Shown here one piece after another: positions 56,324 to 64,000 of a DNA stretch of 64,000 bases (position 1 is its first letter; each line of letters opens with the position of its first letter). The notes below the pieces were generated by a model. It worked only from the letters and a program-made list of their open reading frames with translations. It had not been told where the DNA came from and did no database searches. Location: contig LUZN01000004.1 in assembly GCA_001603665.1 (NCBI GenBank), positions 40,314 to 104,313 of the forward strand, read 5' to 3'. Position numbers and translations under genes: made by a program. The stretch is from Bacteroidales bacterium Bact_22. GTDB taxonomy: Bacteria; Bacteroidota; Bacteroidia; Bacteroidales; F082.

Positions 56324-57081
56324 TGAAGATCACTTTAGCGCAGATTGCCAGTGTTGCTGGCGATATAGAAGGCAACACAGCTAAAATAGTAGAGGCGGCT
56401 CACAAGGCTAAAGCCTCTACTTTAGTTATATTTCCTGAGCTCGCGGTGAGCGGAATATGCTCTGCCGAGATGTTTAAATCGCCAGGTTTTATTGATAAAT
56501 GCGAAAAAGCTTTAGATAAAATCGCAGCCGAATGCGAGAATGTCGGCCTGCTCGTGGGCTGTCCGGTAGGGAAGTACAACGCGGCGGTTTATCTGTTCCA
56601 AGGCCAGCGTAAAGTATTCAAAAAGAAATACTTAGAAGATTTTGAACGCGGCGTCTTCGAGCCTTCCGATGCCGATGAACTGCTGCAGATTGGCTGTCAT
56701 AAATATGCTGTCACTATTGGCAAAGACCTTGAAAACACTAATGATGACGAGTTTCTGCTGCAGAACCGCATGGATGAGCTGATGCCGCTTGCTCCGGATG
56801 TCATCATCAATATCGCCGCCGTCAAAGGTGGCGTTGATGTACCGAGACGGCGTCGTAACACATTGAGACAGAATGTGTTAAAGACTGAGCGCCCGTTGGT
56901 GTTTGTCAACAATGTGGCATCAAAAAAAGAAGCCACCTTTGACGGCGGCTCTATGATTTTCGGCTACGAAAGTTATGTCGTGGCGTCGGCTCCGTTCTTC
57001 GAGGAGGCTGTTGTTGACGTCAACCTCGAGTGTCTAATCTCGATGAAGCACGAAGACGAGCAGCAGGACTACGTCTTATAA
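56323..57081 (+). CDS. Nitrilase-superfamily protein resembling the NadE amidase domain, catalytic Cys replaced
   Basis: The 252 residues follow the N-terminal glutaminase domain of Bacteroidota NAD synthetase: KITLAQIASVAGDIEGNTAKI at the start, FPELAVSG with the catalytic Glu39, a Lys in KVFKKKYL (100-102), and DELMPLAPDVIINIAA. The nucleophile segment, usually V-C-E-D-L-W-N, reads TIGKDLEN, with Gly133 and Lys134 where Cys and Glu are expected. The synthetase domain is absent. It is therefore probably a non-catalytic relative, perhaps a regulator or partner, unless another residue serves. Its start overlaps the OMP stop (TGATG), and its end overlaps uridine phosphorylase by six bases. Confidence 0.8.
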   Translation: MKITLAQIASVAGDIEGNTAKIVEAAHKAKASTLVIFPELAVSGICSAEMFKSPGFIDKCEKALDKIAAECENVGLLVGCPVGKYNAAVYLFQGQRKVFKKKYLEDFERGVFEPSDADELLQIGCHKYAVTIGKDLENTNDDEFLLQNRMDELMPLAPDVIINIAAVKGGVDVPRRRRNTLRQNVLKTERPLVFVNNVASKKEATFDGGSMIFGYESYVVASAPFFEEAVVDVNLECLISMKHEDEQQDYVL

Positions 57082-57951
57082 CCTTTCGAGGGTCGTTTCG
57101 ATCAACTTTTCGACGTATGGATGATAGTCGGCGGAGAACTTCTCCGTGACGCGGTTGGCTATTGCCACGCAGATGGTTAAGCAGTTGTGTCCCAACATCT
57201 TACCGAGGCTGAACAATGCCGACGACTCCATCTCGAAGTTACACACTTTCCATCCTTTATAGTTGAATTTCTCGATATCCGGGTTGATTTGCGGATAGGT
57301 GAGCTCGAGGCGAAGTGAGCGTCCTTGAGGTCCGTAGAAACCTGGCGACGTAGCTGTTATACCCTGATGATAACCCTTGGCGAGACGGTCGAAGAGCTCG
57401 CTCGAGCACTCCACGATGTAAGGCTTCGGGAGGTCGGTAGGGTACTTCATGTCGCGGATGAAAGCGTCGGTCATCTCCTTGTTAATCACTTCGTTACGTT
57501 CTTTGTAGAAGTAGGCGAGACCGTCCAAGCCGATGGCGAAACGCGAGGCTACGTAGCTGTCTTCCACCCCAATCTCAGGCTGCAGGGCGCCGCAGGTGCC
57601 CAGTCGCACGAGGTTGAGCGCGCGGTGTTCCTTCTTCGGAGTGCGTGTCTTGAAGTCGATATTAGCCACAGCGTCGAGTTCGTTGACCACGATATCGATG
57701 TTGTCGGTGCCCATGCCGGTCGACAGCGCCGTGATGCGCTTGCCTTTGTAAGTGCCAGTGTGCGTTACCAGTTCGCGGTTTTGACGTTTATATTCGATGG
57801 TATCGAAATGACTCGAGACCATAGCCACGCGGTCGGGGTCGCCAACCAAGATGACATTGTCGGCAAGCATCTCCGGAAAGAGATTCAAATGATATATTGC
57901 GCCCTCATTGTTGAAGACGAGCTGTGATCCGGGAATGGGTTTAGTGTTCAT
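57076..57951 (-). CDS. Nucleoside phosphorylase, uridine phosphorylase type
   Basis: The PNP/UDP family fold is shown by DNVILVGDPDRVAMVSSHF (phosphate-binding loop), ITALSTGMGTDNIDIVVNEL, LNLVRLGTCGALQPEIGVEDSYVA, and CNFEMESSALFSLGKMLGHNCLTICV with the substrate-binding MES. Uridine phosphorylase splits uridine to uracil and ribose 1-phosphate in pyrimidine salvage. The 291-residue size is larger than the E. coli enzyme, but is usual for Bacteroidota relatives. Substrate choice is inferred. Confidence 0.88.
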   Translation of the reverse strand: MNTKPIPGSQLVFNNEGAIYHLNLFPEMLADNVILVGDPDRVAMVSSHFDTIEYKRQNRELVTHTGTYKGKRITALSTGMGTDNIDIVVNELDAVANIDFKTRTPKKEHRALNLVRLGTCGALQPEIGVEDSYVASRFAIGLDGLAYFYKERNEVINKEMTDAFIRDMKYPTDLPKPYIVECSSELFDRLAKGYHQGITATSPGFYGPQGRSLRLELTYPQINPDIEKFNYKGWKVCNFEMESSALFSLGKMLGHNCLTICVAIANRVTEKFSADYHPYVEKLIETTLERL

Positions 57952-57978
57952 ATCCAGTCAATTGTTAAAAAATTTTTA

Positions 57979-57986
57979 CAAAAGTA
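57979..57986 (-). promoter_or_regulatory. -7 promoter element for the nucleoside phosphorylase gene
   Basis: On the minus strand TACTTTTG matches TAnnTTTG, 27 bases before the ATG at 57951. Confidence 0.6.
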
Positions 57987-58048
57987 CTCATTTTTTCGCA
58001 AGTTGTGTTAAAAATTGTAAAAAATGAATAACCTAAAATATTAATGTT

Positions 58049-58056
58049 TAATTTTG
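58049..58056 (+). promoter_or_regulatory. -7 promoter element for cinA
   Basis: TAATTTTG matches TAnnTTTG and lies 41 bases before the ATG at 58098. Confidence 0.5.
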
Positions 58057-58097
58057 TAACGTTTTAAGACAAAAAATGTTGTTTGTTTTTTTGAAAA

Positions 58098-59345
58098 ATG
58101 AAGAGAGATAACGATTTTGTGAAGGCCAAGCTCATCTCCATCGGCGATGAGTTGCTGATAGGGCAGGTTGTGAATACCAACGCTTCGTGGCTTGGTAATA
58201 TATTGACTACCAATGGAATAGAAGTAATCTCCACTTTAACCATTGGCGATGGCGAACGTGACATTGTGGAGGCCTTGGATGCCTGCTCCGACGTCGACAT
58301 CATCGTCATGACGGGAGGTCTGGGTCCTACGGCCGACGACATCACCAAACCGACCTTGTGCAAGTATTTCGGCACGGAATTGGTGTTTTGTCAGGATGCC
58401 TACGACAACGTGATGAGCATCTTCACTAAGCGCGGCTACCAGATGACCGAGCGCAACCGCGGACAGGCTTACATCCCGAAGTCGTGCACCTACATCCCAA
58501 ACCGTTATGGCACAGCGCCTTGCATGTGGTTTGAGAAGGGTAAGTCGGTGTTTATCTCGATGCCGGGCGTGCCTTTTGAGATGAAAAACGTGTTTGAGCA
58601 GGAGATCCTGCCGAAGCTGTTGAAGCATTTCGAGGTGACGCTGTATATTAATAAGGTCGTGATGACGACAGGTGTAGGCGAGTCGTTCCTGGCCGACAAG
58701 ATCAAAGACTGGGAAGATGCTTTGCCTGACTTCTTGTCGCTGGCTTATCTGCCGCAGTATGGAATGGTTAGATTGCGTCTGGAAGGCCGTCATCCGAATC
58801 GTGAGTTCTTGCAGCAAACCATTGATAATGAGATAGATAAGTTGACGAAGTTGATTGGTGAGCATATCTTCGGATATGACGACAAGCCTATTGCTGAGGC
58901 GGTTTTGGAGAAGCTCAAGGCGGCAGGATTGACTTTGGCGAGTGCGGAGAGTTGTACAGGCGGGACGATAGCGAAGATGATCACGGCTATCCCGGGTAGT
59001 TCCGACGTTTTCAAAGGAACGGTGGTGTCGTATGCGACCTCGGTGAAGGAGGAGGTGCTTGGCGTGAGCCACGATGACGTGGAGAAGTATACCGTTGTCA
59101 GTCAACAAGTTGCGGAGCAGATGGCGACAGGCGTGAGAGCGTTGCTGAAGACTGACATCGCAGTGGCGACAACAGGCGTTGCTGGACCGGGCGGAGGCAC
59201 CGAAGAGAATCCTGTCGGGACAGTGTGGATCGCGGTGGCTGGACCGAAGGGCGTGGTGTCGAAGAAGTATAATTTTGGAAATGACAGAGGTAATAACATT
59301 GAAAGGGCAGCGATAACGGCACTGGAGATGGTAAGGAAGTATTAG
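58098..59345 (+). CDS. cinA: CinA family protein, competence/damage-inducible type
   Basis: An N-terminal MoCF-type domain (residues about 9-180: KLISIGDELLIGQVVNTN, DIIVMTGGLGPTADDITK) and a C-terminal CinA amidase domain (about 255-412: LTLASAESCTGGTIAKMITAIPGSSDVFKG, TGVAGPGGGTEENPVGTVWIAV). The family includes NMN deamidases and ADP-ribose pyrophosphatases that recycle pyridine nucleotides. Length of 415 residues is normal. No competence genes are nearby apart from comM at 60467. Confidence 0.94.
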   Translation: MKRDNDFVKAKLISIGDELLIGQVVNTNASWLGNILTTNGIEVISTLTIGDGERDIVEALDACSDVDIIVMTGGLGPTADDITKPTLCKYFGTELVFCQDAYDNVMSIFTKRGYQMTERNRGQAYIPKSCTYIPNRYGTAPCMWFEKGKSVFISMPGVPFEMKNVFEQEILPKLLKHFEVTLYINKVVMTTGVGESFLADKIKDWEDALPDFLSLAYLPQYGMVRLRLEGRHPNREFLQQTIDNEIDKLTKLIGEHIFGYDDKPIAEAVLEKLKAAGLTLASAESCTGGTIAKMITAIPGSSDVFKGTVVSYATSVKEEVLGVSHDDVEKYTVVSQQVAEQMATGVRALLKTDIAVATTGVAGPGGGTEENPVGTVWIAVAGPKGVVSKKYNFGNDRGNNIERAAITALEMVRKY

Positions 59346-59386
59346 TTTAGAGTTGAGAGTGTAGAGTTTAGAGTAGTTTAAAGTAG

Positions 59387-59405
59387 GGATGGACGGCGTC
59401 CATCC
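59387..59405. repeat. Perfect 19-bp palindrome in a T/A/G simple-sequence spacer
   Basis: GGATGGACG and CGTCCATCC flank a single G, downstream of cinA. Just before it (59345-59382) GTTTAGAGT-like words recur. No T run follows, so it is not a standard terminator; it may be a dispersed palindromic unit. Confidence 0.55.
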
Positions 59406-59420
59406 ATTAAAAATTCAGAA

Positions 59421-60434
59421 ATGTATATGTTTAAATTTAAAGGATTAATCGGATTTTTATTTGCATCTGTGTTATTACTATCTTGCACAAAATCAACAGG
59501 ATACAAGAAAAAACTTGATGTAAACTGCAGGAATCTGGAGCCTCAGAAGTTGGAGGTAGTCGAGTTTAATAAGGTGCTTTTTGGCCTCGACACTGCCAAT
59601 TTTGAAGCCGAATACAGGGCAATTTTGCCTCAGTTTGAGGCGTTTTTGATTGAAGATCCGAGCGAGCAGGAAGTCGGCTACATGAAAGACTTTGTTACCG
59701 ATACATTCATGCTGAAAATCAATGAGTTAGTGTATGAGACATTCCCCGATATCGATAAGGTTTCTGAAGAGATAAAAGGCGTTTATCAGCATTACAGATA
59801 TTATTATCCCGATTTCAATGTGCCTCCGACTTTCACATATGTCTCGGGTATCTATTCCAACAGGCCTCACAGCATCGATGCCGAGTGTGCCTTGATTGGC
59901 TTGGATTTCTACTTGAGTAACAACGACTTAATATATGATAAGCTCGGCTTTCCGCGATATCAGTCGCGGCGCCTTCAGCCTGCTTACTTGACTCGTGATA
60001 TCGCCGAAGAGCTTTATTATTACACTTTTGGCAACCGTATCAACCAGAAAACCGTGATTGACGAGATGGTCGCGCAGGGCAAGATGCTTTATTTCATCGA
60101 GGCGATGAACCCTGCCTTGCCCGACTCAGTGATCCTTGGCTATTCAACGCCGCAGATGGAGTGGGCGCAGGATAACGAAGGCGCTGTCTGGGCAGCTGTC
60201 GTGGGCAATAACATGTTGTATACCAATAACGTAGACAACAAACGGATGCTGTTCAACGACGGTCCGTTCACCGCTCCGTTTGGCGATGCTTCGGCGCCGC
60301 GACTGGGCGATTACATCGGGTTGCAAATCGTCCGTTCATTCATGACAAACAACGATGAAACGCTGCAAAACCTGATGAAAACCACTGATTATCAGGATGT
60401 TTTCCAGCGATCGCAATATAAACCGCGAAAATAA
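59421..60434 (+). CDS. gldB: Gliding motility lipoprotein GldB
   Basis: A lipoprotein signal ends at Cys22 (LLLSC). The mature part matches GldB along its length: DPSEQEVGYMKDFVTDTFM, a DFYLSNNDLIYDKLG segment after CALIGL, MVAQGKMLYFIEAM, YSTPQMEWAQDNEGAVWAAVVGNNMLY, and a C-terminal YKPRK. GldB is required for gliding in Flavobacterium; in non-gliding Bacteroidales it is kept, with an unclear role in the envelope. Length of 337 residues is normal. A second ATG two codons later (59427) is an equally possible start. Confidence 0.9.
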   Translation: MYMFKFKGLIGFLFASVLLLSCTKSTGYKKKLDVNCRNLEPQKLEVVEFNKVLFGLDTANFEAEYRAILPQFEAFLIEDPSEQEVGYMKDFVTDTFMLKINELVYETFPDIDKVSEEIKGVYQHYRYYYPDFNVPPTFTYVSGIYSNRPHSIDAECALIGLDFYLSNNDLIYDKLGFPRYQSRRLQPAYLTRDIAEELYYYTFGNRINQKTVIDEMVAQGKMLYFIEAMNPALPDSVILGYSTPQMEWAQDNEGAVWAAVVGNNMLYTNNVDNKRMLFNDGPFTAPFGDASAPRLGDYIGLQIVRSFMTNNDETLQNLMKTTDYQDVFQRSQYKPRK

Positions 60435-60466
60435 TATTTAAACTTTTTAACTAAAAACTGAAGTTT

Positions 60467-61999
60467 ATGTTAGTCAAAACATTTGGAAGTGCCTTAAACG
60501 GCATTGATGCTATTACTGTAACTATTGAGGTCAACATGGACCGCGGCGTGCAGTTTTTTCTCGTCGGCTTGCCCGACAGCGCCGTGAAAGAGAGTCAGCA
60601 GAGGATTGAATCTGCATTGAATAACAATGGGTTAAAGTACCCAAAGCGGAAGATTACGATAAACATGGCCCCCGCTGACATAAGAAAAGAAGGCTCGAGT
60701 TATGACCTACCTCTCGCGATTGCCATCCTTGCCGCCTCGGAGCAAGTGAGCGTGGATTTGCTTGATAAATATGTCATCATGGGTGAGCTGTCGCTCGACG
60801 GCAGCATCAATCCGATCAAGGGAGCGCTGCCTATCGCCATCAAGGCGGCTGAAGACGGATTCAAGGGTGTCGTTGTGCCGAAAGCCAATGCGAACGAGGC
60901 GGCGGTGGTTGAAGATATTGAGGTTTACGGCGTCGAGACGCTGATGGACGTCATCAACTTTTTCAATGGTTTCCATCATATCGAGCCTACAAAACTGGAC
61001 CTTGAAGCTGAAGAGAAATCTGATTTCTACGAGCTCGACTTCGCTGACGTGCGCGGGCAAGAAAATATCAAGAGGGCTCTGGAAGTAGCTTCCGCGGGAT
61101 CCCATAACGTGATTCTCATAGGCCCGCCAGGATCGGGTAAGACAATGTTAGCCAAGCGTTTACCTACAATTTTGCCTCCGATGACGCTGAAAGAATCGCT
61201 TGAGACGACGAAGATTCATTCCGTGGTCGGGATGCTCGGTCATGGCGTCTCGCTGATGCGTACACGGCCGTTCCGAAGTCCGCATCACACCACGTCGTAC
61301 GTCGGCTTAGTGGGCGGTGGTACCTATCCTCAGCCCGGGGAAATCTCATTAGCCCACAACGGAGTGCTTTTTCTCGACGAACTGCCGGAATTCAAAAGAC
61401 AGGTACTAGAGGTTCTGCGTCAGCCAATGGAAGATAGGCAAGTAACTATTGCCCGAGCTAAGCAGACGGTGGAGTTTCCGGCGAATTTCATGCTTGTGGC
61501 CGCGATGAATCCTTGTCCTTGCGGCTACTACAACCACCCGACGAAGGAATGCACCTGCAAGCCTGGACAGGTGGAGACGTATCTCTCAAGAATCTCAGGG
61601 CCTTTGCTCGACCGCATCGACTTACACATCGAGACGTTTCCGCTTTCTTACGAGGAGTTAGCAGTCAAAAAGCCAGGCGAGAAGAGCGCCGTGGTTCGCG
61701 AAAGGGTCATCAAAGCCCGAATGATTCAGGTGAAACGCTTCGCCGATGTGCCGGGCATCCATTGCAACGCGCAGATGACCGCCAAGATGATTCAGAAATA
61801 TTGTGACCTCGACGAGCAATGCGGACTTTTGCTGAAAAATGCCATGGAACGCCTCGGACTCTCGGCTCGCGCAAGAGATAGGATCCTCAAGGTCTCACGC
61901 ACAATAGCCGACCTCGCCGGATCTGAAGACATCAAGCCGGAACATCTCGCCGAAGCGATACAATATCGTAGTTTGGATAGAGAAAATTGGGGGAAATAA
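60467..61999 (+). CDS. comM: YifB/ComM family Mg-chelatase-like AAA+ ATPase
   Basis: An N-terminal Lon-protease-like domain (residues about 15-170, [22 protein letters not shown]) is followed by an Mg-chelatase-type AAA+ core with Walker A GPPGSGKT at 219-226 and Walker [12 protein letters not shown] near 300, then [13 protein letters not shown] and [19 protein letters not shown]-terminal Mg_chelatase_C domain closes it. ComM promotes branch migration during uptake of transforming DNA in other bacteria. Length of 510 residues is normal. The stop codon lies in the loop of a terminator hairpin. Confidence 0.95.
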   Translation: MLVKTFGSALNGIDAITVTIEVNMDRGVQFFLVGLPDSAVKESQQRIESALNNNGLKYPKRKITINMAPADIRKEGSSYDLPLAIAILAASEQVSVDLLDKYVIMGELSLDGSINPIKGALPIAIKAAEDGFKGVVVPKANANEAAVVEDIEVYGVETLMDVINFFNGFHHIEPTKLDLEAEEKSDFYELDFADVRGQENIKRALEVASAGSHNVILIGPPGSGKTMLAKRLPTILPPMTLKESLETTKIHSVVGMLGHGVSLMRTRPFRSPHHTTSYVGLVGGGTYPQPGEISLAHNGVLFLDELPEFKRQVLEVLRQPMEDRQVTIARAKQTVEFPANFMLVAAMNPCPCGYYNHPTKECTCKPGQVETYLSRISGPLLDRIDLHIETFPLSYEELAVKKPGEKSAVVRERVIKARMIQVKRFADVPGIHCNAQMTAKMIQKYCDLDEQCGLLLKNAMERLGLSARARDRILKVSRTIADLAGSEDIKPEHLAEAIQYRSLDRENWGK

Positions 62000-62010
62000 A
62001 TCCCCCAATT
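61985..62010. terminator. Bidirectional terminator between comM and the fibronectin-type lipoprotein gene
   Basis: AATTGGGGGA and TCCCCCAATT form a perfect ten-base-pair stem around a six-base loop that holds the comM stop. T-rich stretches follow on both strands (CTTTAATTT on plus, TTTTC on minus), so it can serve both convergent genes. Confidence 0.85.
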
Positions 62011-62012
62011 CT

Positions 62013-63872
62013 TTAATTTACATTACGGACAAGTCGGACGTTGTGCCCTACGCATCTTGCATCATCTTTGGAATACCAATAGCCGTGGTTAGTGAAGTAA
62101 ACATAATATGCTCTGGAATCAGCACTTTCCCAATTCCAATAACTTGCCGTCCAATAGCTGCATTCATTGTTCAACTCACCGATATTTGTACCGTTTCTAA
62201 AACCTGCTGCAGGCAAGAATACCGCACCAGCAACTTCAAGAGTAGGCCAATCGGCTAAACTTATCTCATTAGCTTCATACCATCCGCCGTTTGGATTGTT
62301 TAAGCTGTAAACTGATGGATTCCAGTTATCCGGAAGAAGTATTACGCCATTAACGCCATTAACACAAGCCTCAGTAAAACGAATTCCGTATGTAGTGTTA
62401 CGTTGATATAACAGATGATACCATTCTTCTTGAGTCAAGGTGCGCCACATTCCTGCCGAGTGACCGCCATTGCTGATGCTGTTGTAAACGCCCCAGTCGC
62501 TGTTGGCATATTCGTCGACCAAAGAATAAGTGCCGACCGGACCATACCAAGATCCATTGACATTATCTGAACTGTATGGCTGATAAAACACGTTGCCGTT
62601 GTTCCATCCACTGGTGCCCCATCCGAACAAGTCGATCCATCCGTTGTACGAAGACGAGATATGAGAGTTGTCTTCTCCGATGCAATCATTTTGATTATAA
62701 GCAAAACGGAATGTGTTGGTAGATGCCTGATACTGCAAGTTGCCTTGCGAGAACTTCACACGTTTGGTCTCGCTCACGGAGAACTCCCCAGGCAACATGC
62801 CGTTCGGCCATTCGTGAGATGTGGTGAATGTTATAACTCCATCATAGCCAACACCGAGACTGTTTATCGCGTAAGCTCTTACATAATATGTCGTGTTGCT
62901 CGACAATCCTGTCATTTCAACGGTATACTCTCCAACACCATTGCCATTCGACTGATGCATGTCGTTGATGGTCGGCTCGCCTGTAGTGTTCCAGCACACG
63001 CCGCGCTCAGTGACAGGACTTCCGCCGTCGGAATCAACCGATGCCAAACAAACCGCAGAGTTTGTAGTGATATTTGTTACTTGGAATGTCTTTACTTGAG
63101 GAGCTGAAGGATCGCTTAATGTCGCAAAAGACTTATTATCGCCGTAAACCACCCCAAAAGTATTGGTTTTGATGTATGCTCTTACGTGGTACCCAGTCGC
63201 CTTTTGCAGACCTGTCATGGTAAGTGTATAATTATCAAGGTTTTGCGATGTAGAAGTATGATGGTCGCTGATTGTCGGGTCAGGCATTTCACTCCAGCAG
63301 ATACCTCTTTCGGTAATAGTGACATTCGGTGCATAAACGTTTCCACCGCCTACTGCCGAGTTTTGAGTGATATCAGTAACATCGTTTGTATAAACGGATG
63401 GATAAGTGAGCCAGTCGTCCTGGTATTTTAATTCCGCTCCGATAATCTCGTCAAAAGTATTTAACATATAGCGGGTTACATAGATGCGGGCATATCTTAT
63501 CGTGCCTCCAACATCAATATCCATGGCGATATAACCGTTGTCCGGCTTAACGGCCACCTCATGGCTCCAACCCGTTGTTGGTATGCTGGTGATGCATCCG
63601 AGTCCGTCGACAGCGCCCATGTGTACAAATAGTCTTTCATGACCGTATTGGGTAGCAAATACGAAATTGTTAGCATTGCTTATCGTCAGGGTGCCGCCCA
63701 ATATGGTTACTGAACCACCGTCATTTCTGAGGTTTGCCGTGACTGTACCGTTCGGATCAGTACAACCGGTCGAGCCACCTGAACCCGAAGCAGCGCCGCT
63801 TTTTTTACATGATACACTCGCAATGCTTAGTACTACAAGCATCAATATTAAAGCAAAAATAGTTTTTTTCAT
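62013..63872 (-). CDS. Lipoprotein with two fibronectin-type repeats and a FISUMP-like C-terminal domain
   Basis: The signal ends at Cys22 (SVSCKKS), so the protein is lipid-anchored. Residues of about 25-145 are a beta-rich head of unknown type. Two similar repeats follow (about 155-250 and 260-350), each with the ITERGICW/VTERGVCWN motif, a YTLTMTGL/YTVEMTGL strand and Y-x-V-R-A-Y, which mark the Fn3-like units common in Bacteroidales. The C-terminal 265 residues (KVKFSQGNLQYQ-like RVKFSQGNLQYQASTNTFRFA, GWIDLFGWGTSGWNNGN, RTLTQEEWYHLL, VGHNVRLVRNV) resemble FISUMP-type surface domains. Function unknown. Length of 619 residues. Confidence 0.8.
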   Translation of the reverse strand: MKKTIFALILMLVVLSIASVSCKKSGAASGSGGSTGCTDPNGTVTANLRNDGGSVTILGGTLTISNANNFVFATQYGHERLFVHMGAVDGLGCITSIPTTGWSHEVAVKPDNGYIAMDIDVGGTIRYARIYVTRYMLNTFDEIIGAELKYQDDWLTYPSVYTNDVTDITQNSAVGGGNVYAPNVTITERGICWSEMPDPTISDHHTSTSQNLDNYTLTMTGLQKATGYHVRAYIKTNTFGVVYGDNKSFATLSDPSAPQVKTFQVTNITTNSAVCLASVDSDGGSPVTERGVCWNTTGEPTINDMHQSNGNGVGEYTVEMTGLSSNTTYYVRAYAINSLGVGYDGVITFTTSHEWPNGMLPGEFSVSETKRVKFSQGNLQYQASTNTFRFAYNQNDCIGEDNSHISSSYNGWIDLFGWGTSGWNNGNVFYQPYSSDNVNGSWYGPVGTYSLVDEYANSDWGVYNSISNGGHSAGMWRTLTQEEWYHLLYQRNTTYGIRFTEACVNGVNGVILLPDNWNPSVYSLNNPNGGWYEANEISLADWPTLEVAGAVFLPAAGFRNGTNIGELNNECSYWTASYWNWESADSRAYYVYFTNHGYWYSKDDARCVGHNVRLVRNVN

Positions 63873-63918
63873 GGCAATAATTATTTATGTTGATTTATTA
63901 ATTATTGAATATCAATGG

Positions 63919-63926
63919 CAAAGATA
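63919..63926 (-). promoter_or_regulatory. -7 promoter element for the fibronectin-type lipoprotein gene
   Basis: On the minus strand TATCTTTG matches TAnnTTTG, 46 bases before the ATG at 63872. Confidence 0.6.
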
Positions 63927-64000
63927 AACGTTTTTTGAATATGAAAAACATAAATGCTATATTTTTTTAAGAAAGATCATGTTTGTAAACTATATTACAG

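Noticed and set aside
58236..59108. Minus-strand open frame of 290 codons inside cinA
   Set aside because: Antisense shadow of a conserved gene with an Arg/His/Leu-rich product and no family marks.
63979..64000. Possible start of a plus-strand gene at the right edge (ATG at 63979)
   Set aside because: Only seven codons are visible and no promoter element precedes it closely, so it cannot be supported.

Overview
The window reads as chromosomal core DNA from a Bacteroidota genome, most likely an uncultured or metagenome-derived Bacteroidales-like lineage. The reasons are: repeated promoter -7 elements of the Bacteroidota form TAnnTTTG; almost no Shine-Dalgarno sequences; many short secreted proteins ending their signal in A-Q; T9SS components and cargo (PorZ, C-terminal sorting domains); GldB and a GldH-like lipoprotein; a DUF5020 barrel; a UpxY-like NusG paralogue; and an ATP synthase a subunit with a signal-peptide-bearing N-terminal extension. 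I see no phage, integrase, transposase, CRISPR array or rRNA. One tRNA gene (Arg, anticodon CCT) is present.

Layout. 1-2932 (minus) is a four-gene operon of exported proteins of unknown function, ending in a leucine-rich-repeat protein cut by the window edge. 3032-9516 (plus) holds a radical SAM protein fused to a GME-like domain, a U32 peptidase-family protein, aspS and a phosphofructokinase. 9513-12577 (minus) is rodA-mrdA for the cell-elongation machinery. 12681-17077 (plus) is a GldH-like lipoprotein followed by a Wza-type exporter, a Wzc-type kinase and a UpxY-like antiterminator, with no glycan synthesis genes beside them. 17040-20158 (minus) is recO, porZ and tRNA-Arg. 20259-22918 (plus) makes pantothenate (panC, panD) and then carries a flippase-like membrane protein and an RfaE2-type heptose adenylyltransferase. 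A structured repeat cassette separates these from rlmI and an Ig-like lipoprotein (minus). 26131-31247 (plus) is a beta-helix lipoprotein, a YfhO-like membrane protein and a glycosyltransferase.

31219-37433 (minus) is a glycosyltransferase behind atpBEFHAG; the genes for the beta and epsilon subunits are not here. 37553-40876 (minus) has a small exported protein, a low-molecular-weight phosphatase, a GYDIA-family GHMP kinase and a class II HMG-CoA reductase; the last two point to a mevalonate route. 40992-43675 (plus) is a double-thioredoxin T9SS cargo protein and a sugar-isomerase-like protein. 43644-50917 (minus) is groEL, groES, secG, a TPR-like protein, lptE, a sigma-54 activator and pheT. 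51004-55641 (minus) is a tight five-gene operon: an OMP, two M24 aminopeptidases, a Tsx-like barrel and guanine deaminase. 55715-57081 (plus) is an OMP and a NadE-like amidase domain lacking its cysteine. The rest is uridine phosphorylase (minus), cinA, gldB and comM (plus), and a fibronectin-type lipoprotein (minus).

The genome is compact. Convergent gene ends repeatedly overlap, operon spacing is often 0-10 bases, and no gene-free stretch exceeds about 200 bases. Three things most deserve a second look: the radical SAM/KH-like/GME fusion (3032-4765), the catalytically altered NadE-type amidase domain (56323-57081), and a dispersed palindromic repeat that supplies the stop codons of two convergent genes and is also inserted in frame inside the U32 gene. 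All family assignments come from reading the proteins against remembered family features; no database search was run.
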